A stretch of DNA of 40,469 bases from Nitrososphaerales archaeon. GTDB taxonomy: Archaea > Thermoproteota > Nitrososphaeria > Nitrososphaerales > Gagatemarchaeaceae. Where the stretch lies: positions 1-40,469 of the forward strand of contig JACWAI010000004.1 in the NCBI GenBank assembly GCA_014874415.1, given 5' to 3'. Positions 16,198 to 25,370 of this stretch are shown piece by piece; within the stretch, counting starts at the first letter, position 1, and every line of letters starts with the position of its first letter. The notes under the pieces are model-generated. The model did not search any database and had not been told where the DNA came from. It was given only the letters and a program-made list of their open reading frames with translations. The position numbers and the translations under genes were made by a program.

Positions 16198-19065
16198 ATG
16201 TCTAACCAGAACGTGTTCCAGCTGCTTTCGCCCCCTCTCGTCGCTGCCCTCAAAGAGCGGGGTTTCGACACACCCACAGACCCCCAGGAGAAGCTGGTCC
16301 CGATCGTAAGAGAAGGCAAAAACGCTCTACTCATGGCCCCGACGGGGACAGGCAAGACCGAGGCGGCCCTCCTCCCGATACTCGACGCCATGGTCAGGGA
16401 GGGGGAGTCCAGGGAGAAGGGGACGAAGCTCCTCTACATCACACCACTGAGGGCGCTGAACAGGGACATGCTCGACAGGATGCAGTGGTGGTGCAAGCGC
16501 TTCGACATCAGGCTCGGGGTGAGGCACGGGGACAGTTCGCAGGCGGAGAGGACAAACCTCAGCTTCGCGCCCCCTGACATACTGATAACGACTCCGGAGA
16601 CCCTGCAGATCCTGCTCGTCGGCAGGAGGATAAGGCAGAACCTAGCCAAGCTCCGCTGGGTCGTGGTTGACGAGGTCCACGAGCTTTCCGAAGACAAGAG
16701 GGGGAGCCAGCTCAGCGTGGGCCTCGAGAGGCTCAGGGACGTGGCGGAGAAGGAGTTCCAGATAGTCGGGCTGTCGGCGACAGTCGGGTCCCCTGAGAGG
16801 GTCGCCCAATTCCTCGTGGGGAGCGGGAGGCAGTGCGAGGTCGTGAGGGTCCCTGTGGAGAAGAGCCTCTCGCTCAAGGTCGTTGCTCCGCGCGCCACGG
16901 GGGACGACAGGGTCCTGGCCGAGTCCATCTATTCCTACCCCGAAGTCGCGGCCCGCCTGAGGACCATCAGGGAGCTCGTCGAGAAATACAAGTCTGTGCT
17001 CATATTTACCAACACACGGTCGGAGGCTGAAGCCCTCTCCAGCAGGTTTCGCGTATGGGACCCCGAATTTCCCATAGGGATACACCACAGCTCCCTTTCC
17101 AAGGCCACCAGGGAGGCGGTGGAGAGGAGCCTGAAGGAAGGGAAGCTCCTCGGCGTCATCTGCACCAGCAGCCTAGAGCTCGGGATCGACATTGGGTTCT
17201 TGGAATACGTGGTCCAGTACAACTCCCCCAGGCAGGTCACCAGGCTCATACAGAGGGTGGGACGGAGCGGCCACAAGGTGGGTGAGGTGTCAAACGGCCT
17301 GGTGATAACGCAGGACTCCGACGACATACTCGAAGCAGCCGTCCTCTGCAGGAAGTCGGTGATGGGGGAGTTGGAGCCGCTGGAACCGGTCTTCAACCCA
17401 TACGATGTGGCAATCCACCAGGTAGCCGGCCTCCTGATCGAGCAGACGAACTGGAACTTCGACGACTTGCTTAGCCTGTTCAGGAGGAGCTACGCCTATG
17501 CGGACTTCGAGGGGGAGAAGCTGAGGAAGGTCCTCACTTACATGAGAGAAAGGTACCCGAGGCTGGCGTACTACAGCGAGTCGGACGGGAAGGTGTTCAG
17601 GGCCAGGGACGTCAAGCCGCTCTTCCAGTATTACTTCGACAACCTCTCCATGATTCCGGACGAGAAACAGTATCTCGTGATCGAAGGGGAGAACTTCGTC
17701 GGGACGCTGGACGAGGCGTTCGTTTCAGAATACGGTGAGGTAGGGGTGAAGTTCGTCGAAGCTGGGCGCTGCTGGAAGATAGAGCAGATCTACGGCAACA
17801 AGGTCTACGTGAGGTCAGAGGAGGACCCGACGGGCGCTGTCCCCAACTGGGTGGGGGACGAGATACCGGTGCCCCGGGAGGTGGCGGCCGAGGTCGGCGC
17901 CATACGTAGGAAGTACGCCGAGGAGCTTGAGAAGGGTGGAGCGGAGAAGTACCTCGAGGAACTCTGCAGGACCTATCCCGTGCCAAAGGAGGCGATGCTG
18001 GACGCCCTGAAGGAGGTCGAGGAGCAGCACGCGGCCAGGCTGCCCATCCCTTCAGAGAGGGTCGTGACCATAGAGAGGTGGGACAGGTACCTCGTAATCC
18101 AGGCCGCCTTCGGCCACAGGGTGAACAGGCTCCTGGCGAGGGTGATCGGTCACCTGATTTCGGAGAAGATCGGGCAGTCGGTGGCCGTTCACCAGGACCC
18201 GTACAGGATAGTGATCGAGGCCGACGTTTCGCCGTCCTCGGTCATGTCGATAATAGAGGAGCTGCACAAGCTGGACCTCCGGACGGCGACTGAGAGGGCG
18301 GTGGAGAGAAGCGGGATATTCAAGCGCCGCCTCATCCACGCGGGGAAGAAGTGCGGCGCCATCGCCAAGGACGCCGACTACGCTAGCGTTTCAATCTCTG
18401 GGATAATCGAAGCCCTGCGTGACACCCCGGTTTACGAGGAGGCAATGAGCATGATATTCCACGACGATTTCGACCTTTCAGGCGCGGCCGAGGTGGTGGA
18501 GAAGATGAACGCGGGGGCCATAGAGGTCAAGCTGGTCGAATACGAGGGGCTGACACCAATCGCGAGGATAGGCGTGGAGGAGATAAGCAGGAGAGGGGAG
18601 ATCGTCTCCCCCGAAAGGCTCAGGGCACTCCTCAAGCAGTCCACCAGGGCGAGGATCAACGACACGTTCCTGGTCGCGGTCTGCACCAACTGCTGGAACT
18701 TCCTGGAGCTGAAGAAGGTCGGGGACCTCGAGGGGCTCGACAGGTGTCCGGTGTGCGAAAAACAGGCGCTCGGCCTTTCGACCGACTCCTACGAGAACGT
18801 GTTCTCGCTCGCCATGAAGGCGAGGAGCAGGGCAGACCTGCGAGGGAGCAAGCTGAAGGCAGTCGAGGCGCTGAGGAAGTCGGCAGAGCTTCGGAAGGAG
18901 TATGGCCATGCCGCTGATATGCTCCTCGCAGGCAGGGGCGTGAGGCTTGCAGAGGCCGCGGCACTCGCAGCCAAGATGAGGAAGGAAGGGACGGACGTGG
19001 TCGAGCTGATTATTGATGGCGAGCGGGAGGCGCTTCGCAGGCGCTACTTCTTCGCCGCTTCCTGA
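16198..19065 (+). CDS. Lhr-type superfamily 2 helicase (first of two)
   Basis: This 955-residue helicase has motif I APTGTGKTEA (47-56), motif II DEVH (from 158), motif III SAT (about 192) and motif VI QRVGRSGH (about 352). The winged-helix and Lhr-core region follows. The C-terminus has a zinc-ribbon-like pair, CTNC (about 829) and CPVC (about 849). Lhr proteins are 3'-5' DNA translocases linked to repair and recombination. A GAGGT at 16183-16187 sits ten bases before the ATG and could be a ribosome binding site. The 3' end overlaps the convergent KITE-like gene by 22 bases. The second Lhr gene begins 3.4 kb downstream. Confidence 0.94.
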   Translation: MSNQNVFQLLSPPLVAALKERGFDTPTDPQEKLVPIVREGKNALLMAPTGTGKTEAALLPILDAMVREGESREKGTKLLYITPLRALNRDMLDRMQWWCKRFDIRLGVRHGDSSQAERTNLSFAPPDILITTPETLQILLVGRRIRQNLAKLRWVVVDEVHELSEDKRGSQLSVGLERLRDVAEKEFQIVGLSATVGSPERVAQFLVGSGRQCEVVRVPVEKSLSLKVVAPRATGDDRVLAESIYSYPEVAARLRTIRELVEKYKSVLIFTNTRSEAEALSSRFRVWDPEFPIGIHHSSLSKATREAVERSLKEGKLLGVICTSSLELGIDIGFLEYVVQYNSPRQVTRLIQRVGRSGHKVGEVSNGLVITQDSDDILEAAVLCRKSVMGELEPLEPVFNPYDVAIHQVAGLLIEQTNWNFDDLLSLFRRSYAYADFEGEKLRKVLTYMRERYPRLAYYSESDGKVFRARDVKPLFQYYFDNLSMIPDEKQYLVIEGENFVGTLDEAFVSEYGEVGVKFVEAGRCWKIEQIYGNKVYVRSEEDPTGAVPNWVGDEIPVPREVAAEVGAIRRKYAEELEKGGAEKYLEELCRTYPVPKEAMLDALKEVEEQHAARLPIPSERVVTIERWDRYLVIQAAFGHRVNRLLARVIGHLISEKIGQSVAVHQDPYRIVIEADVSPSSVMSIIEELHKLDLRTATERAVERSGIFKRRLIHAGKKCGAIAKDADYASVSISGIIEALRDTPVYEEAMSMIFHDDFDLSGAAEVVEKMNAGAIEVKLVEYEGLTPIARIGVEEISRRGEIVSPERLRALLKQSTRARINDTFLVAVCTNCWNFLELKKVGDLEGLDRCPVCEKQALGLSTDSYENVFSLAMKARSRADLRGSKLKAVEALRKSAELRKEYGHAADMLLAGRGVRLAEAAALAAKMRKEGTDVVELIIDGEREALRRRYFFAAS

Positions 19066-19604
19066 GCCCGTGAGAGGATCAGGGTCATCAGGGTCTTCTC
19101 GTCGACCTCAGCGTGGGTCCTCCACCCGATGTGCAACATTCCCCTGTCGTCCTGCTCGAGATATCCCCTCTTGACGTACCTGTCGAGGGAGTAGTCTATG
19201 CGCCATTTGGGGAACTTCTCCCTTAGGAACTGCTCGACTTCCCGCCTCGCCACCCTGCTCTGTTTCGAGTTGATGAAGGCTATCGTCGCGGCCAGGACGG
19301 CGAGGTCGTCTATCCTGATACCGGAGGTCTCGGCTTCGCTGATGGTAGGCGGCTCCCTGAACCTGAGTAGGAACCTGGAGGAGTCGTCTGTCCCGTCGGC
19401 GCCCTTCACCTCGTATACCTCGAGGCCCATGGGGGAGACGTCCTCCGAGAGGACTTCGATTATCTTGCGGTAGTCTCTCCCTAGGTGCCGCTTCATCTCC
19501 CACCCCTTTACCCCTGGGTTGCGGCCGCGCTGCAGGACCAGTACCTGGAACGCCCTCCTCACCTTGCGCTCGAGCAGCGCTCTGTCTGAGGATTCGGTTT
19601 CCAT
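19044..19604 (-). CDS. KITE-like tandem winged-helix protein, resembles Nse3/MAGE (SMC partner)
   Basis: This 186-residue protein appears to have two winged-helix units (about 8-85 and 98-165), the KITE architecture. By eye it resembles MAGE/Nse3 more than ScpB. The first unit has HLGRDYRKIIEVLSED and GLEVYEVKG. After a break near ETSGIRIDDLAVL comes a helix-rich unit and the ending GYLE...LHIGWRTHAEVDEKTL, close to the MAGE ending YLE...WGPRAHAETSK. Its ATG shares one base with the kleisin-like stop (TGATG), so it is coupled to the ATPase operon. KITE proteins bind the kleisin bridge and often DNA. The assignment rests on unaided pattern matching and needs a profile search. ScpB is the main alternative. 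Confidence 0.6.
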   Translation of the reverse strand: METESSDRALLERKVRRAFQVLVLQRGRNPGVKGWEMKRHLGRDYRKIIEVLSEDVSPMGLEVYEVKGADGTDDSSRFLLRFREPPTISEAETSGIRIDDLAVLAATIAFINSKQSRVARREVEQFLREKFPKWRIDYSLDRYVKRGYLEQDDRGMLHIGWRTHAEVDEKTLMTLILSRAQEAAKK

Positions 19605-20362
19605 CAGCCCTCACCCGTTATCGAGATCGCCACCGACTTCGGCATCCCCTTCACCTTCTCGGCCAGAGCCGTGATCCAAATCTTCCCAGTGAGGGGCTCG
19701 GTCTTCAGCAGGGCCCTCCCCTCGCTAATCAGGAATGCGAGGAGATAGGCACGTCTCACCTTGGACTCGAAGCTCTCGTCTCCGATGAACTGGCGGTAGT
19801 CCACCCACTCCCCGTTCGACTCATGCAGTAGCTCTTCGTGCAACTCGGCGAGGCTGCTTTCGAACTGCTCTCTCGTGAACACGCCGAGGTTGATCAGGTC
19901 GGAGTATTCGACTACGCCGGGCCCAATCCCGTAGTTCCCGAACTTGTCTTTGAAGCGCTCAGAAATAGGGGTGAGGTCGCGCCAGTAGATGAACGCCCTC
20001 TCCAGCCCACGGGGGGAAAGCTGGTCCACTTGGGCCACCGGATGCCAACTCTTGATGAACGCCTCCGAGAGCGCCTCCTTGGGGAGGAGCTTCAGTTTGA
20101 GCTGGATAAGGAGCGGGTCGATGTAGAGGGCGCTGGCCCTGCCCTTGAGATACTGATCTTGAAGTCGGATTATCCGTGATAACTCCAAGATGGCTTCTGA
20201 GTCGACGAGAAGTTCGTCCAGAAGCTTCAGCTCGGGGAGGCGCTCCTTCAAGATGAGTAGTTTCTCTGTAATATCGACATCGAAGGGGTTGGCCGAACTC
20301 GATTCCACGTCGCGGCATAGCTCGATGACTCTCAGGTAGTCGTCGAGTCTGGTCTGCTCCAA
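19604..20362 (-). CDS. kleisin-like subunit (ScpA/Nse4-type)
   Basis: This 252-residue protein resembles kleisins in layout. The N-terminal part NPFDVDITEKLLILKERLPE (25-44) and the following helix with ELSRIIRLQDQYLKGRASAL (60-79) look like the ScpA region that binds the SMC neck. A poorly conserved middle follows. A C-terminal segment (SKVRRAYLLAFLISEGRALL and LTGKIWI, about 200-230) looks like the winged helix that binds the SMC head. The TTG start follows the SMC stop with no gap and the stop overlaps the next start, so the three proteins are made together. In SMC complexes the kleisin bridges the two heads and recruits KITE proteins. Similarity is weak and the call leans on operon context. 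Confidence 0.6.
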   Translation of the reverse strand: MEQTRLDDYLRVIELCRDVESSSANPFDVDITEKLLILKERLPELKLLDELLVDSEAILELSRIIRLQDQYLKGRASALYIDPLLIQLKLKLLPKEALSEAFIKSWHPVAQVDQLSPRGLERAFIYWRDLTPISERFKDKFGNYGIGPGVVEYSDLINLGVFTREQFESSLAELHEELLHESNGEWVDYRQFIGDESFESKVRRAYLLAFLISEGRALLKTEPLTGKIWITALAEKVKGMPKSVAISITGEG

Positions 20363-22399
20363 TCACTTCAGCTCCTTGACTTCGGATGACCCGTGGACGG
20401 CCTGGACAGTAATCACGTGAGCGCTCCTGTCAAAGACTGTGAGAATCGACGGCGTGATAACGATGTACTGGGAAGCCTCCCTCTGCTTTATCTGGGAGAG
20501 TATCATCTTGAACATGGCCTCCCTATTCTTGGGATCCATGTGGATGTCGAACTCGTCCATGGCTCTAAGAGGGGAGACAATCCTCGCCTGAAGCGAGAGT
20601 ATGAACGCCATGAGGGCTACCGACCTCTCCCCTCCGCTTTGAGTAAATGGGTCGAGCGTGGTGGGAGCCCCGCCTCGGAAGCCGACATACAAGTCTAGCC
20701 CTGCGTCCTCAATGACGTCAGCCTGCTCGAACTTTACGAAGCCACTGGCGTCTGCTGCGGCCAACACTGCCTGATATGCGGGGTCGACCGACTCAATAAG
20801 GTCCTCCATGGCTTTCTTCCATACATCCTTCCGCGCATCCAGCTCGGTTAGCATCGACTTCTTGTTCTCCTGCAGCTTTGCCAGTTTCACTTTCAGCTCT
20901 TCGATATTCCCCGAGTAGTCGTTGTAGATTTTCTCAGCGTCGTCGGGGACGTCCTGCATCTTCTGGATATGGGCGGATACCAGCTTGAGTTCCTCTGAGA
21001 CCTCGTAGGGCTGCCTGAGGGTCTCGATCTTTGGCCCTGCTCTTTCAAGCTCGGGGGCCATCTTTTCGAGCTCCGACCTGTATTCCCTAGCGCCCCGTTC
21101 TAGCTCCCTGAGGTCCGATTCCGTGACGCGGATCCTGTAGGATAGGACCTCGGCCTTGACCTTGAAGGAGACGTAGCTGTCTGTAGTCCGTTTGATGAGC
21201 TCCTCGGTCTTTGTTATGTCAGGCTGGAGTGCCGAAACCTCCCTGTCGAGCTCTCCCTTGCGGCGTCGTGCGTCCTCTTCCGCCGCAGCTCCCTTTCCTT
21301 CGATGTAGGTGGCGAGTTCCTTCAGTCTCTTCACGCTCTTGTCGGAACTTCTCGCAAGCAGCTCGTCGATAGTGATTGAGAGCCCCGCCAAGTCCTCCTT
21401 TACCGAATGATAGGCGTTCGTGGCAGACTCGTCCTTCGCCTTCTCCGACTCCGTCCTGACAAGCGCGTAGTACAGCTTCCTCAGCTCGACCTGCTTGTCC
21501 AGAAGGGTCTGGTGTGTCTGCTCGGCGTCGGCGGAGACCTCTGCCTGCTGCGACTTCAGATCCTCAAGAGCCCTAGTCTTCGACAGTATCTTCTCCTCGG
21601 CGGACTGTAATGACTTCGTCAGCCTGGCTTCCGAGCTCCAGAGCAGCTCCTTTGTGAGCAGGTCCCGGTGCTCGATGAGCTTCCGCTTCTCCTGATATCG
21701 GTCGTAGATCTGCTTCCAGTATTCCAGCGCCTGGTTGGCGTTGTCGATGAGCTGTAGTAGCGAGCTCTCCTCCCCGATGAGCCCGCCGAGCTCCTGCTCC
21801 GCCAGAAGTATCCTCTGCCTGTACTCGGAGAACCCCACCGCCTCCTCCACCATGCGCAGCCGCTCCTGAGGGCTGACAGCCCCTAGCTCCTCTATCATCC
21901 CCTGGTGCATGATGATCAGGAGGTTGTCAGGGTTGATCCCGAACTCCCTGAGGAGGCGCACGACCTCGCTCTTGTCTATCTCCTTGTAGTCGGCCTCGAA
22001 CCAATAGGAGCCGTCGCGCCTGAGGTACCTGCTTAGCATGAATGTGTCCGACTTCGAATACGGTATGGGGCGCTTCCCTGATTTCGCAGAATTGTCAAAG
22101 ATGAGTGAGACCCTTGCTATGTCCTTGCCTCGGCGTATCAGGTCTGAAAGCTTGCGCGACCTCTCCGTGTAAGCCTGGCCGAAGGCGACCGAGATGGCGA
22201 GCAGGACGGAAGACTTCCCCGCGCCGTTAGGCCCGATGATGAGGTTGAGACCCTCGCGGAGGGGTATCCTGGCGTACTCGTAGCTCATGAAGTTCTCCAG
22301 GATTATCTCCTTTACAGTGGTTGAATGAGACGGCCTCTCCTGAGAGACCTCTTCGGTGCTCCTCGACAAGCTTTCTGACCGCAGGGAGGCGGGGCGCAT
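20363..22399 (-). CDS. SMC-like ATPase with Smc6-type head motifs and short coiled coil
   Basis: This 678-residue ATPase has Walker A GPNGAGKSS (56-64). Following it, RSRKLSDLIRRGKDIARVSL resembles the Smc5/6 segment after Walker A. Long charged coiled-coil stretches (about 230-345 and 380-520) follow, then the signature SGGERSVALM (about 587) and Walker B/D-loop PLRAMDEFDIHMDP (about 609-622). PxRxxDEFDxxMD is the Smc6 version of this motif. The coils are far shorter than in canonical SMC (about 1,150 residues). The middle (345-380) is too short for a normal hinge and has no Rad50 CxxC hook. The first 27 residues precede the conserved core, so the true start may be later. A TATA-like GGCTTAAAGT lies at 22413-22422, divergent from the second Lhr gene. 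Confidence 0.85.
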   Translation of the reverse strand: MRPASLRSESLSRSTEEVSQERPSHSTTVKEIILENFMSYEYARIPLREGLNLIIGPNGAGKSSVLLAISVAFGQAYTERSRKLSDLIRRGKDIARVSLIFDNSAKSGKRPIPYSKSDTFMLSRYLRRDGSYWFEADYKEIDKSEVVRLLREFGINPDNLLIIMHQGMIEELGAVSPQERLRMVEEAVGFSEYRQRILLAEQELGGLIGEESSLLQLIDNANQALEYWKQIYDRYQEKRKLIEHRDLLTKELLWSSEARLTKSLQSAEEKILSKTRALEDLKSQQAEVSADAEQTHQTLLDKQVELRKLYYALVRTESEKAKDESATNAYHSVKEDLAGLSITIDELLARSSDKSVKRLKELATYIEGKGAAAEEDARRRKGELDREVSALQPDITKTEELIKRTTDSYVSFKVKAEVLSYRIRVTESDLRELERGAREYRSELEKMAPELERAGPKIETLRQPYEVSEELKLVSAHIQKMQDVPDDAEKIYNDYSGNIEELKVKLAKLQENKKSMLTELDARKDVWKKAMEDLIESVDPAYQAVLAAADASGFVKFEQADVIEDAGLDLYVGFRGGAPTTLDPFTQSGGERSVALMAFILSLQARIVSPLRAMDEFDIHMDPKNREAMFKMILSQIKQREASQYIVITPSILTVFDRSAHVITVQAVHGSSEVKELK

Positions 22400-22457
22400 T
22401 TAGACCTTCCTGACTTTAAGCCCCGGAAACACTTTCACCTCACCCTCTCCCCCGAGC

Positions 22458-22468
22458 CCTTAAATCGG
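22458..22468 (+). promoter_or_regulatory. TATA-like box for the second Lhr helicase
   Basis: CCTTAAATCGG is centred about 28 bases before the TTG start at 22491. With the SMC gene's TATA-like box at 22413-22422 it forms a compact divergent promoter. Confidence 0.5.
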
Positions 22469-22490
22469 CGCAGGCCGCTGTTTTCCGAGG

Positions 22491-25334
22491 TTGCCCACCG
22501 AGAGCTCCTTCGAGTCCCTGGTTCCCTCTGTGAGAAGTCTCTTGCTGGAGACGGGGATCGTTGAGCCTACCCCTCCTCAGGTGCAGGCATGGCCCCTGAT
22601 ATCGAAGGGGGAGGATGTGCTTGTCATCGCGCCGACAGGCTCCGGCAAGACCGAGGCCGCCCTCCTGCCCCTGCTGGGAAGGCTTGTGTCTGAGGGGCAC
22701 GGCGAAGGCATCTCGCTTCTCTACATCACCCCCATGCGCGCACTGAACCGGGACATGCTGAAGCGGCTCCAGGTCTGGTGCGCCAAGCTGGGGCTGACAG
22801 TCGACATCAGGCACGGCGATACGCCCCAGTCGCAGAGGACCAGGCAGTCGACCCACCCTCCCGACGTGCTTGTTACGACTCCGGAGACCCTGCAAGCCGT
22901 CCTGCCCGGACGGAGGATGAGGGAGAACCTCTCCCATCTGAAGGCGGTGGTCGTCGACGAGCTCCACAACCTGGTGGAGAGCAAGAGAGGGGTGCAGCTC
23001 TGCGTGGGGCTCCAGAGGCTCAGGAAGGTATCCCCCCGCTTCCAGCTCGTCGCGCTCTCAGCCACCGTGGGGACGCCGGAGGTGGCGGCCAGGTTCCTCT
23101 TCGGGGAGGGTCCCCGACGCATCGTCAGGGCCGAAGCTCCGAAGGAGTTCACCTACGCCATCGAATACCCTGTACCCGACCCGACTACTCAGTCTGCGGC
23201 GAAGGCGACGTATGCGGCTCCCGACCTGGCCGCCCGGCTCTCGAGGATCAACTCTTTGATCGATGGCCACACGTCGACGCTGATCTTCGTCAACAGCAGG
23301 ACTGTGGCGGAGATGCTCGGGGAGAAGCTTGCCAGGCTGAGGAAAGACGTCGGCGTGCACCACGGTTCGCTCCCGAGGGAGGAGAGGGAAAGGGTCGAGC
23401 AGGCGTTCAAGTCGGGGGCACTGAAGGCACTTGTATGCACAAGCACGTTGGAGCTTGGCATCGACGTCGGCTCCGTGGACCTTGTGGTGCAGTACATGTC
23501 TCCCCGCCAGGTGACGAGTCTTGTCCAGAGGGTGGGGAGGAGCGGCCACAGGATGGGGAAGACGTCGAAGGGGGTCCTGGTGACCGTCTCGGCGGACGAC
23601 ATACTCGAATCGTCGGTCAGCATACTCTTGGCAGGGCAGGGTAGGATCGAGCCGACGAGGCCGTTCTCTAACTCCCTGGACGTGCTGGCGCACCAGATCG
23701 CAGGATACCTGATGGACTTCGAGACGATGGACGCGGATAGGGTGTTAGCCGAGGTCCGGAAGGCCGAGCCGTTCAGGGGGCTGACAGAAGACGCGTTCAT
23801 GCGCACAGCGGGCTACCTGTCTGAGCTCCGGAAGATCAGGTTCGACGGCAAGACCCTTTCAAGGACCAGGCTGACGAGAGACTACTATTACGAGAACCTG
23901 TCCATGATCCCGGATGAGACGAGGTACCTGGTCGTCGACGTCTCGACGAACCAGACGGTCGGGATCCTGGGAGAGGAGTTCGTCCTGTTGAGCGTGAAAG
24001 TGGGGGTTCACTTCGTCTGCAAGGGGAAGATCTGGCAGGTCGAACAGATCGCTCAGGACAGGAAGATCTACGTGACCCCGGTGGAGGACCCGCTCGCTGC
24101 TATACCAGGCTGGGACGGTGAGATGCTCCCCATCCCCTATGAGCTGGCCATGCAGACGGGGAAGCTGAGGCGGGAGATCTCCGACGGCCTGGATCTAGGG
24201 GAGGGCGCCCTGGCCGAGGTTTCGAAGAAGATCCCCGGGGACGCGGCGGCTCGAGCGCTTGTCATAGACGAGATAGCCGAGCACAAGAAGATGGGCGCGG
24301 CCGTGCCTTCGGACAAGCTGATACTCTTCGAGGGGTTCGGCAAGTACCTAGTGGTGCACCTTTGCTTCGGTGAGTCTGTGAACAGGACGTTCGCCTACGT
24401 GTTCGAGGAGATGCTTTCGCGGAGGGGGCTGGTCAGGATCTGGTGGCTCGATGGTTACAGGCTCCTGATGGAGCTGACCGCCGACACTGAGGAGCTGGAC
24501 CTGAAGGCGATCGCACGGGAGCTCACGAGCCTGACCCCGGAGGATCTGGAGAGGACATACGCGGTGGCTGCGCAGAGGAACTTCCCCTTCCCTGCGCGGG
24601 TCAAACAGGTGGCGGAAAGGTTCGGTGCGCTGAAACGAGGGAAGCTCATCGCGCATCCGAACCTCTGCTCCCTCCCGACTCGATTCGAGAAGACGCCGAT
24701 ATTCGAGGAGGCGCTCCAGGAGACGGGGAGGGACCTGATAGACATGGAGCGGGGGAAGCAGATACTCGTCGCCGTGGCCAAGGGGGACATCGCAGTAGAG
24801 ACGTTCCTGGCCGGAGACAGGCCCACCCCCATAGCCTACGGGCTCCTCTACAGGTACCTGGAGGTGCCGGAGGCAGTGGCCCCCGACTCCCTAGGCAAGT
24901 CTTCCTACCAGAGGATGAAAGCGAGCATCTTCGGGACGGAGGTCAGCCTGCTCTGCGTGAAGTGCGGCGAAGATCAGGGGGGGACCACCGTCGGGGACCT
25001 GGCCGAGGAGCCGAAGTGCGCCGCCTGCGGTTCAGGCCTGCTTGTGCCTTGCTACTGGGGGACGGCCAAGCTGGCGGACTTGGTGAAGAAACGGGAGGAA
25101 AGGGCTCCGCTCAACGAGGAAGAACGCTCGGAGCTTTCAAGGGCGAGGAGGGGCGCCGACCTGGTCCTCTCCTACGGAAAGAAGGCCGTCGTGGCCCAGT
25201 CCGTGTACGGGATCGGACCCCAGACCGCTTCGAGGATCCTGGCGGAGATGCATGACGATGAAGAGGCGTTCTACAGGGACCTTCTTGAGGCAAAAATCCG
25301 ATTCGTGACCACGCGGCAGTTCTGGGGGAACTGA
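22491..25334 (+). CDS. Lhr-type superfamily 2 helicase (second of two)
   Basis: This 947-residue helicase has motif I APTGSGKTEA (47-56), DELH (from 156), SAT and QRVGRSGH (about 346). Zinc-ribbon-like CVKCG (about 822) and CAACG (about 842) pairs follow, then a helix-hairpin-helix-like GIGPQTASRILAEM near the C-terminus. It shares layout with the first Lhr gene but is clearly diverged, so this is an old pair of paralogues and not a recent duplication. It starts from TTG, apparently leaderless. It is divergent from the SMC-like operon and is followed by an uncharacterised gene and a metallophosphoesterase, a partner often found beside lhr. Confidence 0.94.
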   Translation: MPTESSFESLVPSVRSLLLETGIVEPTPPQVQAWPLISKGEDVLVIAPTGSGKTEAALLPLLGRLVSEGHGEGISLLYITPMRALNRDMLKRLQVWCAKLGLTVDIRHGDTPQSQRTRQSTHPPDVLVTTPETLQAVLPGRRMRENLSHLKAVVVDELHNLVESKRGVQLCVGLQRLRKVSPRFQLVALSATVGTPEVAARFLFGEGPRRIVRAEAPKEFTYAIEYPVPDPTTQSAAKATYAAPDLAARLSRINSLIDGHTSTLIFVNSRTVAEMLGEKLARLRKDVGVHHGSLPREERERVEQAFKSGALKALVCTSTLELGIDVGSVDLVVQYMSPRQVTSLVQRVGRSGHRMGKTSKGVLVTVSADDILESSVSILLAGQGRIEPTRPFSNSLDVLAHQIAGYLMDFETMDADRVLAEVRKAEPFRGLTEDAFMRTAGYLSELRKIRFDGKTLSRTRLTRDYYYENLSMIPDETRYLVVDVSTNQTVGILGEEFVLLSVKVGVHFVCKGKIWQVEQIAQDRKIYVTPVEDPLAAIPGWDGEMLPIPYELAMQTGKLRREISDGLDLGEGALAEVSKKIPGDAAARALVIDEIAEHKKMGAAVPSDKLILFEGFGKYLVVHLCFGESVNRTFAYVFEEMLSRRGLVRIWWLDGYRLLMELTADTEELDLKAIARELTSLTPEDLERTYAVAAQRNFPFPARVKQVAERFGALKRGKLIAHPNLCSLPTRFEKTPIFEEALQETGRDLIDMERGKQILVAVAKGDIAVETFLAGDRPTPIAYGLLYRYLEVPEAVAPDSLGKSSYQRMKASIFGTEVSLLCVKCGEDQGGTTVGDLAEEPKCAACGSGLLVPCYWGTAKLADLVKKREERAPLNEEERSELSRARRGADLVLSYGKKAVVAQSVYGIGPQTASRILAEMHDDEEAFYRDLLEAKIRFVTTRQFWGN

Positions 25335-25370
25335 ACACCCATAAACAGGAGACCTCGGGGGCGAATCAAT

